DNA of 64,000 nucleotides from Orbilia blumenaviensis (lineage: Eukaryota; Ascomycota; Orbiliomycetes; Orbiliales; Orbiliaceae). The stretch lies in contig JAVHNS010000002.1 of NCBI GenBank assembly GCA_036872755.1, forward strand, positions 558,001-622,000. Reading direction: 5' to 3'. Shown in pieces: positions 12,051 through 25,150 of the stretch; the first letter of the stretch is position 1, and each line of letters starts with the position of its first letter. The notes under the pieces are model-generated. The model made no database searches. It was not told the DNA's origin and worked only from the letters and a program-made list of their open reading frames with translations. The translations under genes and the position numbers were made by a program.

Positions 12051-14415
12051 TATTTTTGACTCCCTGACCTTACCTTGCCTTGCCATCGTCGCTTCCCTTC
12101 CTTGGGAGCTAAATGTTGCTTGCTGCTTGCTTGTTCTGGCCTCGTTTCCCAACATCCCTCATCCCTCTTAACCTGTTCGTCCTCCACCTCCACCTCCACC
12201 TCCAATCCTTCCCACTTCTTCTCTTTTCTCTCCAACCCTCCTCCAGAAATCCTCCTGCCCGCCAGGATTTCCCATAGATCTAGAGATCTTTAATAGATCC
12301 TAGAATCTCCAAACCTCCAGAAGAACCTCCTTGCAGGGTTTTCTTCAGAGGTCCGCGGGTGTCATTTTATATCCCGTGGCCTGTTCACCGATACCGACGA
12401 CAGCCTCGATTTTTTCCTTCGACGGTCTGTTTCTTTTCGGCTCTTTTTTTAGTTTTTGATGACACGAATTTTATTGTAACGTATGGAGCCATACCCTTTT
12501 TTGCCTCTTCCTCCTTCTTCCCTTTTTCTGCTTAGAATTTGTTTGGTCTGATATATTTCCTTTTCATCTTGTTTTTTTTTTTTTTTTTTTGTTATTCGAA
12601 AGAGGCTTTACTGGATCTGGCACCGCCTTTCCCCTCCTGACCCGATCATACATTACATACACAAACAATGCATGCCCACACAAGTTTCCTTCATACTCCC
12701 TCTCCTCATTGTCAGTGTCTGTCATTCACTCGCAGGCATGGACATGTCGATGATACTATATGTATGCCAGGCTTCTCATCCGTTAAGGGCGAATTCGAAG
12801 TTTGGCAGGCTGTAGACGGACGGGGGTGAACATGGACTTGGAAGCTGGAGAGAAACGCTGGAGAAGCAGCCAGCTGCGGATAATACCTGTCAGGGTGGAA
12901 TTATTGGCCGACCGAAAGGCTGGTCAGCTCCTCGTTCTCCAAACAAAAAACAACCAGGCCGGCTAGTGTGGAGGCCAGCCAGTAATAACAGCAGTTCCAA
13001 ACCTGGGCGACCCTGACCGAGCTCGAACTCAACTGCGGCCGTGAAACGCTGGGCCGTGTGAGTGGTGTTTAAGGCTGGCTCACCTTCAGTCGGTCGCTCG
13101 GTCATACCGTCCCAGCTGGGGGGAGGAGTAGGAGTACTACAGCACCCCTACTGGCCAGTCAGCCTCCTCCCCTCCTGTCCCATTGAATCCCACATAACAA
13201 ACATTAGATCTCTAGTACCATACCTATTGCCTCCTCTAGTGCTAGGTGGACCACTGCTACATTGTTCCATCTCCTTTCCTATTCCAATCCCCACTCCCAT
13301 TCTTCCCCCTTCCCAATCCAATTCCTGCTTCTTCAGGCCTGGCACCAGGTCGAATCCAACCGACGGGTTTCATCGACTTCCCGTAGACCTCCCTCGGTCT
13401 TTTGGTCGTTTTCTGCTGTGGTTCCGTCACCTGGCAGCTACCGAAGACCACCGCTGCCTGCCTGTCATCCCAAACTCCACCTGCCACCCACACACCACAC
13501 CACCGCACCAGACCAGACCACACCCACACTTTGATCTCACCTGCGCACTGCTGCACTCTGCCCTGCTCGCTCTCGTCCACCCCGCCATCTTGGAGACGAA
13601 AGACGCTTACATGCCATCGTATATTAAGCAACGTCGGCCGGATTGCTCCTGACCTCTGTCTCGTCTGCCCCTTTGTTCCGTTTTCGCAATAACCATTCTT
13701 CGTTCCGAGGCGCAGTCTGGGTACATCGCGGGAACACCCCTTGGCAGAGGGCATTCATTGCAATCCACCGTACAATACGCAATACGATATAAAAAAAAAC
13801 AATAGCGATACTGTTCCTGTCGAATCGATCCGAATCGAATTCGCTCGATCAGGACTCTATTGTTTTTTTTCTTTCTGTACTTTGTTTAATTATTATTATT
13901 CTAATCCGTCTTCTCTTTTCCGGTCCTTCTGTGAAGTCAGCCAGATACAGTTTGCTCAGGAGGTAATAATCATACTGTCCTCTGTTAGAAATAAATATCA
14001 TCTCGTCGTCGTCGTCATTGTTGCTGTCGTTGGCATTGTCATATTCATCATCCGTTTTAAATTGCTACGGACCTCCTATCTGTTGGCTATTTTTTATGCT
14101 TCTTTCCGTATGTGGCTACATACTTTGCCAGCCGCTTCAGAATATCCCCTCGTCGTCATATGTTTCTGTTTCTGCTGTGCCTCGAGTCCAAGTCCAGTTA
14201 AGCCTGTGCATGTGCATGTGGAGATGCAGCGGTCATAATAATAATAATGTGCTAACCGCTGTCCTAACCCAATAACAGTCACGCTCCCTTCGAGAAGACG
14301 ACGATATCCTTTTCTCCCTCTCTCTTCGTCGGAATTAACTTTTCGGCGAATCATCTTCTAAACCTTTCAACATCCAACATCACCTAACCACATCTCCCCC
14401 ATATGTATCGCTAAG
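12051..14415 (+). promoter_or_regulatory. Pyrimidine-rich upstream/leader region of the LRR gene
   Basis: Most of this stretch is C/T-rich on the + strand, includes CCTCCA repeats (12181-12203) and a T19 tract (12572-12590), and has no recognisable protein-coding frame. The position directly upstream of the LRR gene, with the same strand asymmetry as other gene fronts here, suggests promoter plus long 5' leader, possibly with leader introns. Its 3' end holds a three-codon upstream ORF (14403-14414). Confidence 0.4.
14403..14414 (+). promoter_or_regulatory. Three-codon uORF (Met-Tyr-Arg-stop) abutting the LRR start codon
   Basis: ATG at 14403-14405 is followed by TAT, CGC and TAA (14412-14414). 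The main start codon is at 14416, only one base after this stop. If the leader is transcribed, ribosomes starting here would terminate almost on top of the main ATG, a geometry compatible with damping or reinitiation. This is inference from sequence only. Confidence 0.45.
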
Positions 14416-16947
14416 ATGGATCGTGAGGACGGGTAAGCGCTCGCTGCTTTGATTCCAATATCTCGGATAACCTACCTGGCCCTGTCCTGTTCTGTGTGGA
14501 ACCGACCGGGTTGCAACGAGATGGAGAAAACCCCCAGATGTCGACTAACCACCATCCTTGTTCCTAGAAACTACTTCATCAAACATCTGGCGACCTACAT
14601 CAGGACCCACGAAAAGGCCCTCGCCAATGCTCTCCAACTACAGGCCCGAAAGCCGACCAGGTCAACCGATGGCCAAACGTCTCCCACCCATGCTCCCGCC
14701 ACGAGCCCTTCGACATCGAGTGCACTCGCCGCCGCATTCTCACTCCCCTCTCTATCCTTCGCCTCTCAAAATCTAAAGCCAGCCAAACTCGCTCTTACAC
14801 CTCATCATCTCTACTACCTCCTCGACCGATTCGATGCCCTCGGAATATCCGTTGGCCCGATGAACGTTAGGCTGGAAAACATCCACGCCGAAACTGCGCC
14901 CGGAAACTATGTATCATTCCTCGACTCAGCCCAGCGTGCCCGACGAACGAAATCCACCGATGCCTTATCGATACATTCCGTTTCATCCGTCAAGAGCGTC
15001 ATGTCCGGCATGTCTTCGCTTTGGAACTCGTTTGGATTAGGATCCAACTCCGCCTCAAAGCAAGAGAAGAACAAGCAGGCAATAAACATGGACCTCAAAT
15101 ACATCTATTCCGCTTTCACCAAGATCCCCTGCCTCAAGCTCTGTCCTGATCCGAAGGCCCGTCTGATTAGTGGCTACGAAGAATTTCCCTTTGACACCGC
15201 CGTGCCACTTTTGGCATTCAAGAATGTCACCGCCCTCGAAATCGTAGACATTGATATCAGGCAGTTCTACGGATGGGATCAGGTTGCCGAAAGAGTCAGG
15301 AGTCTTGTCGTTAAGCGTGCTTGTATCGAGGATCCAGCCGAACTTCTCATTGCTATTGTTTTGGATGATATGGACAAGCGTAGGAGACGCTCTTCGAAGA
15401 ACCAGACCTCGTCGATGAGCTGGTCAACACCCAGTCCTGGTATGCCATTGACCATCGATACTGGTTCTACTCCTGGTTCTCCAGGAAAGCAGGGAGCGGA
15501 AGAACAAGGTACCAGCGTTGGCAGTACCGGCTCGACAATGCGTGATCGTTCCGCTGTCAACCGGCCTGTCTCGCGGAATAGAGACAGAGACAGTAGCAAT
15601 TCTCCTACTCGACCTACTAGCTCTCGAAGCAGTTCTACTACTAACAACAACCACCATGGTGGCCACCACGCTCACAAATCTCATCGGATGCGACGGTCTG
15701 ACTCTGGCAGCAGCCGTGCTTCTTCTAATGGCGCGAACCAATACGGCACGACTACTCAGAGTATCAGCCTGATGGGAACTCTTCCTTCTAATAAATGGCG
15801 GTTTTTGCGTCATCTCTCCCTTGCAGACAATTCCTTGACATCGATTTCATTTGCTTCTCTCGCTCCTCTTGCTAATTCCTTGACATCTCTCGATCTATCA
15901 TCCAACCTGTTTCTCGTCGTTCCAGATGCCCTCTCTACACTAACCGCTCTCCGTGCTCTAAACCTCTCCAACAATATGATCGATTCCCTGCACTCCCTCA
16001 CCCGCCATCCTCTTCCCGCAATCACCGCCCTTAATCTCCGCGGAAACCGTCTCCAGTCTCTTGCTGGGATCGAGAGACTTCCTTCCCTTGAGCGTCTCGA
16101 TTTACGAGAAAACAAACTTTGCGACCCAACAGAACTTGCCCGATTAACCAATGCCCCCAACTTTCGGGAAGTTTGGATCTACCCAAATCCCTTTGTCAGA
16201 ACCCATAATTCCACCTACAGAGTCACCATCTTCAATCTCTTCCGCAAGACTCCTGGTTTCACGGATGATATCACGATTGATGCTCAAGGACCGGGAATGA
16301 TGGAGAGACGACAGCTATTGGAACGGGCGGCTGAGCCAATTCCGGTACCTGTTGTTAAGCCGGTTGCTACGACGGCTCCTCCACGTGAGATCGTTCGCGA
16401 GGCCCGAACCGCCCCTCTTACTCACTCGAGAACACATTCAGAAAAGGGCCTGATAACAACACGGCCTACGGATGATCTGGCTCGTGCAAGAAAAAAAGGT
16501 GCTAAACGGCGTGTCGTCGAACTTAGCAAGGGTGATGGTGGTTCCGAAATATTTACAACGGCAGACCGTGCACCGACATTCTCACCAGCCGATTTTCACC
16601 TCCATCGCCAGCCTACCGCGCCCGCCATCCCAACATACTCAACCCGGCCTCAGTTCCCTGCTTCGCCACCTTCACCTCCGACATCGATACGGAAGAGACA
16701 TTCGATAAACATCAACGCGGAGACACCGCCTACTCCACCGGCCAAAGAAATTACTCTCCCTACTAACTTAACACCTGGTGAAGACTGGACGCTTAAAGGG
16801 GACGAATACAAACGAAAAGTCGAGCTAATGAAGAATGAGCTTGGCAACGGATGGCTCAGTGCCCTCGCTGACGAACGATGGAATAATAATCCGAGAGGCC
16901 CTCAAAGCCCCCCTGGACAAGATGCCGCCCAAGGATCTCGAAGATAG
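14416..16947 (+). CDS. Leucine-rich-repeat protein of filamentous ascomycetes
   Basis: Exons 14416-14432 and 14568-16947 give 798 residues; the 135-nt intron joins MDREDG to NYFIKHLATY in phase. Without this tiny first exon the frame would start in intron sequence. The N-terminal third contains a conserved-looking block (PAKLALTPHHLYYLLDRF, then GPMNVRLENI). A Ser/Thr/Gly-rich linker with an RDRD patch and a His/Asn-rich stretch follows (residues about 285-410), then about five leucine-rich repeats (about 414-550, with LDLSSN, LNLSNN, LNLRGN and LDLREN cores). A Pro-rich tail ends in a charged helix, EYKRKVELMKNELGNGWLSA. LRRs form a curved protein-binding surface. No catalytic domain or membrane segment is visible, so a cytoplasmic scaffold or regulator is likely; the pathway is not recognised. 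Confidence 0.9.
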
Positions 16948-18600
16948 CGTTACCCTCTTCTCTCACAGCTTTCGACCTTACCCACAATATCAACTTTCTC
17001 GCCTTCAAACCGTATAAACACCGCCCCACGCAATTACGAATCACGGTTCATCCCTTGCGCCTAACGGCTGATATACCCTCCCTTTCCCTGGCGGATCACT
17101 GTACGATATATGTCGATGACGTCTTTTACATTTTCTTCGAAATTTTACTTCTGGTCTGTTCGTTCAGACCATCCACTTCAGTGGTGCTTTAACTTTTTCT
17201 TTAATACTGTATGACATGATGATGTATTATCATTCTCTGTTCTTCAGCATTCTCCGTCCCGTGATTATTATGTTTTTCTTCTCTTTTTCTTCCTGCACAG
17301 CATCGTTTTTTGCTAATTCTCTCGCTATCTTTGTTCTTGCATGATTCCCCTTGGGCGGTAATCAAACCGGGTTCTTTCCTATCTCTCTTGATGTTTACTC
17401 TGGCGTTTATGTTAGCAGTTCATTCCAATCTCGGGACGCTATAGATTGTTCTACTTTTTTTTCTACATTCTTACTCTCTAATTATACCAACTAAAAAGGA
17501 GCGAAGATGTTCAGAACTTGAAGGTGTTTCCTTTAATTTCATTTCTATGTTTTTCTTTTCCTTTCTATTTCTATTTCATTTTTACTTCGGATGTTCAGTG
17601 GAGGAAAACTTTTGATAGCAGGCGATACTTTTTTTTTTTTTTTTTTTCAGGACTACAGGGGGATTTTTGAGGAAATACAATATTTTTGTCCAGTATTCTC
17701 GCGCGCGGGGGTTTGAAGCACTCTCGTTCCGTCCCTTTTTTTACTAAAGTTTCCTTTTTTTTTTGGTTATCCTCAAAAGAGCACACCTTTGCGGCTATGA
17801 TTTCGTGATGAACAAGCCGGTGATAAGAACCACAGATCGCCGTGCAAACTAGCTACTTGATGCATGATGCATATGCACCTATCAGCTCTTACCCCCCTAC
17901 ACTTCTTTCTTTTCTCGGTCTGCTAGTTCTTCTTTGGGAGGAGGAAGTGAATTCCCATGTTAAGCTGAAGTCTCGGGTAGTTAATTATGGAGGGACATGA
18001 AAAACAGATTGCCTTTTGACTTACACCAGCCAAACCTGCAAGTTATGAGGCGCGCAGGCATAGCCGTCCAATGAGACGAAGCGCGGGCATGCGAGTCCAC
18101 CTAGGCAGCCCGGTCGATCGGTCTGGTTTCCTAAAGAGATCCAAAGCCGTTTCTTGGATCGATATCTCGCATGTTTAAAAGCATATACACTTACACACAA
18201 GGAAAAACAAACCAAACAAGCTTGAGCTGCGAGAGCGAATGAAAGAAGAAAGCATATTATCAAGAAAGAATCATATATATGTGAGTACAAGGGGAGGGGG
18301 GGAGAAAAGCACTGTTTTTCTTTTGCTTTTGGGGAGCTGCGAATATATTTCCGACGGGATGTCCGGTTACATATGTGTGAGTGTGTGTCTTTTCGTGTAT
18401 ATGTGTGAGGGTGTGCTTGTCGACGCCGACCCCTCGCTTCCAATGACCTACCTGTATGTCGCACAGTCGCACAGAAAAAGACCAAGAAAAGTAAAAAAAA
18501 TTATGGCTTGCAGATTTTGCGAGTGCGACGCGACCTGGGTCTCTCCTCTCCCATCCCACTATCTTTAGTTCACCTTCTAGCGAGGCGTAGTATTTAGTAT
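16948..18600. other. T-rich region downstream of the LRR gene
   Basis: Very T-rich on + up to about 17800 and likely to include the LRR 3' UTR; it contains a T19 tract (17629-17647). One copy of the TGATGCATGATG 12-mer lies at 17858-17869. Open frames on the minus strand near 18.0-18.5 kb are low-complexity and are not accepted as genes. Confidence 0.45.
17629..17647 (+). repeat. 19-nt poly-T tract
   Basis: Uninterrupted T run, about 680 bp past the LRR stop codon. Confidence 0.9.
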
Positions 18601-21600
18601 GTAATCGGATTATAAGTAACAGGCTTGAGGGATATTAGCCCGTGATGGTAGGTGATCCGAAGTATAATGCCGAAAAGGTGGGACGTTTGGATGCATATCA
18701 TTGGGCAGGAAAACGAGAACCGATGACCACAGATCTGATCTAGCTTTAGAGGGGGGCTTGGGTACTTAGGTCTTTAATTACGTAGTGAAAAGCTTGGATC
18801 TTTACAAAGCATTTTAAACGAGTTAGAGTCAGGCGAGCAAGGGAGGGGTTAGAGAGGAAGGGAGGGTCGGGGATATATTCGATAATCGAATCATATCATG
18901 GGGTCGACTCTTGTGCGCGCCCAGTGGTGTGGATGTTGGGTGATTAGAGCGGATGACGGACGGGACAAGGTTCTGGCCATGGTTTGGAGGGGTGAGCCGT
19001 GGTATGTATGCAAGATTATCGATTAGTTATCTTCAGATCTGGTCTTGGTAGTGATAAGTTAGTGGGTTCCCTTGTATGGACACGATTATTGGGAAAAGGT
19101 TAACCTAGGATGCACAGGGTAGTTCCTGATATTGCCTTTTCCGTTCTTATCCTTAAGCTTTTCCTCTTCGACCTGTTCTTGAGGATCCGCCATTCCTGTT
19201 TTATTCCCTCTTCGTTTGTACTAGTAGATGTTAATGTTAGCGTATGCTCCTTCTGAGAATTGCTAAACGTCTGCGTCTTATACTAGAATAATATGGTAAG
19301 TTCCGAGTATACACATCCCGCTTGAAGCATCCAAACTTAAAGTTAACTTGGTTAGCCTGAAATGGCAGCGCTATTGTGTTTTAATCACATTTCCCCCTCA
19401 TCAATCTGAGCTGACAAAGTGTAGTTGCCATCTCCACATTCTTAATACCTTCGAAAGAACGGCCCCGGCTCAAATGGGATTTGCGGGAGCCTGCCAAAGG
19501 GATATATCGGTATCCGGATCCGGAAGCATAGTCTTTATATCCTGCTCTATCGGCGACCTGGCCACTAGGATGTTATCCCCTCCGATACAGAAAGCAAGGC
19601 AACCATATGGCTCCCAAAGATCCAGTGCCCAGGATGATATTAGTTACATTTGTATCCGATAGAGCATCCTGGTTACTGTCAAGTCTCGAAAATCTCACAT
19701 AAGCCCTTCTGCCGCCTAGGTATCTTCATAGGTGGTGGCAACGGATCAGTTTCCGAATCGATATACTGGTTCCTAGAGTTTATGGAAATCAACTGTCATC
19801 ACGGTACCGGCTCGCGTTCGTCGATTGTGTAGCTGAAGTAGAGGGACTAGTTTCCTTCAGCCCGTGTTTGATAGGAAGGTTGGTAACAGAGGCTGTTTAG
19901 TAGAGTTGGTCAGTTACGATAGAAGAGTGGTAGGACATAATATAGCACATTATGTTAACATGTATGTAAACCGCGATTTTAGATACGTGTGCATGTAGGA
20001 GCAGAGTATCGTTGCAGGAGGACCGGATTCAGGACAAAGTCACAGGGCTTACAGTACTGCTGGCTTGCCACATGCTTAGTAGCCTAAGAGGCTCCTGACG
20101 TAGCACTTCCAGGACTATATCTCCCCAGCCACTATTTGAGGACTAGGTGGAGGCTGCAGTATCCCCATATATGGCCATAGAGTTCGGATTTGTTGCTATA
20201 TAAAGTCTGAAGCAGCAGGGGATGATGGTGATAATTAATTTACCTTTCGAGCTCGAGTTGTAGCAGGTATTTGCTACAACTAGATATTATGAAGAATTCG
20301 GTGGCATTTTAATCCTTGAAGGGGGCTGTGTGACACTCAGTCTAATACTGACCTTTGCCCGACAGCCGTCCGGAAAACGGGCCCCTCTATTGTACGATGG
20401 CCGAGGAACGGTATTCGGACCTAGAGCGTACCTATTGATGCATATATAGTCTCAGTCCTAGACATAAGTGTATGCATATATAGTAGTGTCAGCTCTTGGT
20501 GACGTTGACCGCAGCTACGCAAGTGTATGTTTAATTTGGGCTAGGCCAAGGGTACGTATACATACCCTCAATCATCGAGCTTATACCTATAAAGGCAGAT
20601 CTGCATCCGCCTAGATAATAACATAATCTCTTAGGAACCCTATAGCTCCCCGTCCTATATATGAGGATAGGAACTGGTTCGCTTTTGCGGGTTATATATA
20701 TATGTATCGGGTCGGGGCTGAAAGAGTTGAATAGCTATTATGGTGGGATACGTTTAAAAAGTATGGGTTCACCCACTATGGAAAACATAGAAACGAATAG
20801 AAGGAAGTTTGGTAGGGGAACCTTAATGCAAGGTTTAATAGTAGATGTTATAGTAAGAAACAACAGCAACGAGCGGTGGTGCCATTTAAACTAGTATTGT
20901 CATTCTGCGGATACCGGCGAGTCGCTGAGGATATCTATACGGCTTATCGACACCCTCGCGATCAGTTTGTGGTAAATTGACAGGAGTGAAAAACAACGTG
21001 CGGCCTAATATAATGATAAAGTTCTTGAAATTACTGACCCTCGTAGTTTAAAGCCCCATTACCATTGAGTTTAGAAGACCTACTAGGAATTCTTTGCCAA
21101 AGAAGCACAAGTCTTTGAAGCTTCGGTCGGGCTGTATTAGATATCAGGGTAGGTTATGGTACATATGGTAAAAGTGTCTTGGGACCCTTTAATTCGAAAA
21201 TATCCAGTAAGATTTAATTAGTGAGTTTAACTTGTGAGTAATATTGTTTTTCGGAATCAATAGCTAAACTTTCTCAAGTAGTATATCGCTACCAAGATAG
21301 CTCTCTGTTAGTCGAACGCGAATACCATCGGCAGAATGAACAATATTATTGTTTGTGGCGGGCACCAGATAATAAACTATTAAAATTGCTTTTGGAATGA
21401 TCAATTACATTATAACCATCGGTTGGGGCCAGTAATAGAACGATACGTGGCCGAAGTTCATGGTATCCTCATGGCCGAGGGTGGTGGCCATGCGCGCACC
21501 TGTGTTGCATTTTGGGATAGTTGCCTAATTTGGAGGCGATGAAACAACCCATGTTCAGAGGTTCCAGAAGAGCCTCAGCTTTTTACCCTTTTCCAGGTTA

Positions 21601-22492
21601 TAGACAAACTTAAAACGGTTTTATTGGAGGCCTGGTCGGGTCTATTGTCCGTTTATTCGTGGGGCGATGGGTTAATATCGTTGGTTTTGAGGGCACACGG
21701 CGATTGCGCTGATTGCGCTCAATTGATTTGAAAATTTCGTAATCCGAACTCGCAGCCGGAGATTCGAATGAAACCGTGTCGTTATCGATAGGTTTCTAGG
21801 CTGATAATCACGGGTCCATAAAGTCGCTATCGGGAACAAAGATGTTGAAAGAATCCTTAGAGCGTCTATAAAGCATAAAGCGATGCTGTGGAACGTATCT
21901 AATTCCCTACATTGCATCCCATTGCAGCTAGCCTATTGCCTTCAAAATGGTTGAATCGGATGCCGGCCTAGCCAGAACTATTATGCGTATGCAATGCCTC
22001 TTTTTTTTTTTTTTTTTGTACACGAGGTCGAAGGTTCTCACGCCATGATAGGCAATTGAGGTGTTTTTATCTAATGAAATGCAAAGGCTTGCATATAACG
22101 TCTGTCGTCCGTATGTATTATCGGGATCTTTATGGCCGTCCTGCGAGCTCGCACCAGTGGTTTTACGAGCGTCAAGGGGCGAACCGAGGATTAAAAAGAA
22201 AAGTTTTTGGATGGAAAGAAGATTACTAAGGAAAGAGAGAAAAAAATATTGGGGAGTTCCGCCAGGGGATATATCAGGCCAGTAGCGTTATATATATAAC
22301 CCATTGAGTATTTACAAGTGGAATGGAAATGACCCTTGTCGTGCCGATAGAAGGAGAAAAAAAAAAGGGACCCTTGAAGACAGGAAACAATGAAGACACC
22401 TGGCCCGGCGATAACGATAGCGATAGCGATAGACCCCGCCGCCGTTCCAGACTCTATGCAAAAGTGGAACAATAGAGGGGTAAGAGTGGCAA

Positions 22493-22520
22493 ATTCATCA
22501 TTTTCCTATGCATGATGAAT
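22493..22520. repeat. Short perfect hairpin (9-bp arms)
   Basis: attcatcat at 22493-22501 is the exact reverse complement of atgatgaat at 22512-22520, with a 10-nt loop. It is in AT-rich gene-free DNA, so it could be chance. Confidence 0.6.
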
Positions 22521-24898
22521 AGGCACGCAGCATCGGGTATTTTGTGAGGCGTACCCGCCGTTAAACACTGCACCTTACTGGAGGCATCGTAACCTCTTCG
22601 AATGCAGTATTTATTTTATTGCGAAAACTCAAGTTGAGAAAAAGTTATATATTTCTTTAAAATATGATATATCGTTTATATCCCCCCTACCATCCTTTGA
22701 GACGTTGGTTGTTCTAACTTGATATGTAGGCCGCTGCACTGATCATGGCATCACATCAGACTAGCTCTATATGCACGTTGGGTTTCGCTGTGCATCTGCC
22801 ATTAAGCTAAAAAGGCGAGCGGAAAAGCTGCAAAGACTAGCTAGTGCCGTAAGTTCGGCGACTCGCCATTGCATCTTAGGAAGATGCTTTGAGTACTAGT
22901 AAGAAACTCTTTCGAAATGTCTAGAAAACTGATGGCGGTGAGAGAAAAAACAGGCCCTTGCGAGCTCGTATGTGGTCCGCCAGACATACATGCAGTGGAA
23001 CAGCGCCGAGGGGTAACATCGGCATCGACTGCTGAGGGGTAGCTCTTTCTCGAATTTCCTGCAAGTACGCTAGGTAAATGTGTTCATGGATCTGAAAAAG
23101 AGGGGGGGGGGGATACCGTTGGTTCATTCGCAGTCTTTCTGTTGGCGAGTTGCAGGATGCGGCATGCATGGAAGTTTTCAAGGCGGGCAGCTGACGGTAA
23201 TCCTGGTATTTATCAACGGCCCTTGTTAGAAACGGTTTTGATGGACAACTTGCAGGATACTAGATGTCGAGGTGTTGATTCGGGGTAATGGAGGACTAGT
23301 ACCTATTTGTAACATTGCTGGGGTAATATATGGCAAAATACGAAATTTAGGTAGTTTATATGTTTGATTTCTGGGTATCGATACAACTTTATGCCAGAAT
23401 ATGTATAAAACATTCGACTTATGTCGATATCTACTCGGTATGTTGAGGGATAGCAATGTATTTTCTGCGTCTTCGAGGCAAGGATCCGATACACATATGA
23501 CCACGAGGATATACCTGAGGTTATCTTTCACGAGGGTGGCTATGTGAATTATCGAAGCTCACTATTCAAATAGTCTAGCCAATTGTAATGACTGGCCAGA
23601 AGCTGGTAAAATCCTGGATCAGCTAATGCACGCCGGTTATATTGCTGCACGACATACTTGTATATCAAGATGTGTTGCTGTTGTATTTTAATACAAGCAT
23701 CATATGATCGTGATTCTATCCGAAAGTGTCAAGTTGAAGCCAGAAGTAGGCGTCTACGGGTATATTTTGCGGTCACGCGGGATCTCCTTCATTCTTGGAT
23801 CGACATACGCAGCCAATTGACGCCATTTCCCCGGATTCTGGGGGTAGAATCTGATTCGACAATTTTGATAGATGCTTCAAAAAACGGTTGAGAGCCGAGA
23901 CTATACTAGTAGGATCGAAGCCCGAAAAAAATGTGTCCATGTTCACGAGATTATCAATATGACTCTCTCTCTTCTCGAGGTCCAATTTGCTAATATACTA
24001 ACGGCAGTTTCGGATTCGTAATAACGTTCCCCGGTTCACTTTCTCGATGCAGCACCCAGTTAAGTCCGTCAAACGGTGCATATCGAAAGTTAGCAGATCC
24101 TTACAGTGGCGTCGAGGTTCGAATGCTGCATCCTGGCACTCGCAGCAATATTCTCTCTAATATCAAAGGACGTTGATGCAACGTTTGAGAAGTTCGAATC
24201 CACACATCCCCGTAGACAATCTGAACACCATAGCTTCTAAGATGTCTTGAGCAGTTAAAACGGTCGGTTTACGTTTTCAATTCATGAGAAGGAAATTGGC
24301 TTTTCGATCTCGATCCCTATGAGAAGCAATTATAGTTATCCCTATTTTGTTGTCAGGGAAAAAAAGTAACTCACAACTTTTAACAACTTTTAGCTTCAAG
24401 CCCTGTTTATATGTGCTGCAGATGGCACAATTTTGAACTTTCTTGTTCGGTTGCCCTTGTTGAAGTAGATGCATTTGGGGACTAGTTGCTATGAATAGAA
24501 CTTGGTGTGTACTTCCAAAAACTTTGATTCGATCTTGTTGGTATCAAAATCGGGCGCTTTTGGCTGCTTTACCCGAGATACAAGGACCCGGAGAGGTGTC
24601 TACAGACCTGGTGGCCAACGGGATTTTCGGTTGACGTAGAAGCCGTGAGACTCCACCGATTTTTTCCTGTTAAGTTGACACCCTCGAGCCCCGAAAGCAT
24701 GAATGGCTTCCCCACTTGGCTTTAGTGCTTGTCGTTACCTAAGTATTTAGCGTATCAAGGAATAATAATCCTAGATACCCTTAGCTGTAATTATCGAGTG
24801 ATTCCGTGCTTATCAGCCAACCTGCAAGTGCATTGATAGCTATCGGTCGTCATTAGCGTAGACCTGTCGACCCTGGGTACTACATACGAAGAGACTAA

Positions 24899-24933
24899 GA
24901 CGGAGGAGGAGAAGGAGGAGAAGGAGGAGGAAG
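24899..24933 (+). repeat. Purine (GA) tract based on GGAGGA/GAAGGA units
   Basis: A run of about 35 purines made of GGA/GAA triplets, just upstream of the region where C/T-rich leader sequence begins (from about 25.2 kb). Confidence 0.8.
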
Positions 24934-25150
24934 AGTGATAAATTCAAACATCTGCGACCCAGTCAACCTTGCCTCGCGTCTGCACATTTCAATTCCTCGA
25001 ATCATCACAAAGGATTTCAGCTTGCCCCAACTTTTTTTAGAGAGAAACTTAACAGAATCAGTTAATTTTCTTTTCCGATTTAGGAGATCAAACAGAAATA
25101 TAGTCTAGAGTGGACACCACGCGCTTGAGTTCAGAAAAAAGATAATAAAA

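Larger units (their letters stand above)
18601..25150. other. AT-rich gene-poor region
   Basis: About 6.5 kb with TA-rich words, frequent stops in every frame and no recognisable domain. It contains a T17 tract (22001-22017), a 9-bp-stem hairpin (22493-22520) and a GA-rich purine tract (24899-24933). Some minus-strand pieces (for example 23.77-24.47 kb) can be spliced into a frame but lack family support. Old mobile-element or pseudogene remnants are possible but unproven. Confidence 0.45.

Noticed and set aside
18021..18485. 154-codon open frame on the minus strand
   Set aside because: Low-complexity translation, not supported by any motif, in a region downstream of the LRR gene.
19348..19830. 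Possible relic coding sequence on the minus strand (LEVARSPIEQD-like pieces)
   Set aside because: Pieces lie in different frames, with no domain match and no consistent splice structure.
21050..22000. Minus-strand frame that reads like a C-to-T (RIP) decayed protein
   Set aside because: Stop-codon density in the frame is about what random sequence gives (roughly 4-5%), so the apparent coherence is not evidence.
23773..24474. Minus-strand three-exon candidate (MHLLQQGQPNKKV... to ...SKNEGDPA) with donor/acceptor sites in phase
   Set aside because: Splice sites and phases can be matched by chance in AT-rich DNA, and the product resembles no family I know. Needs RNA evidence.
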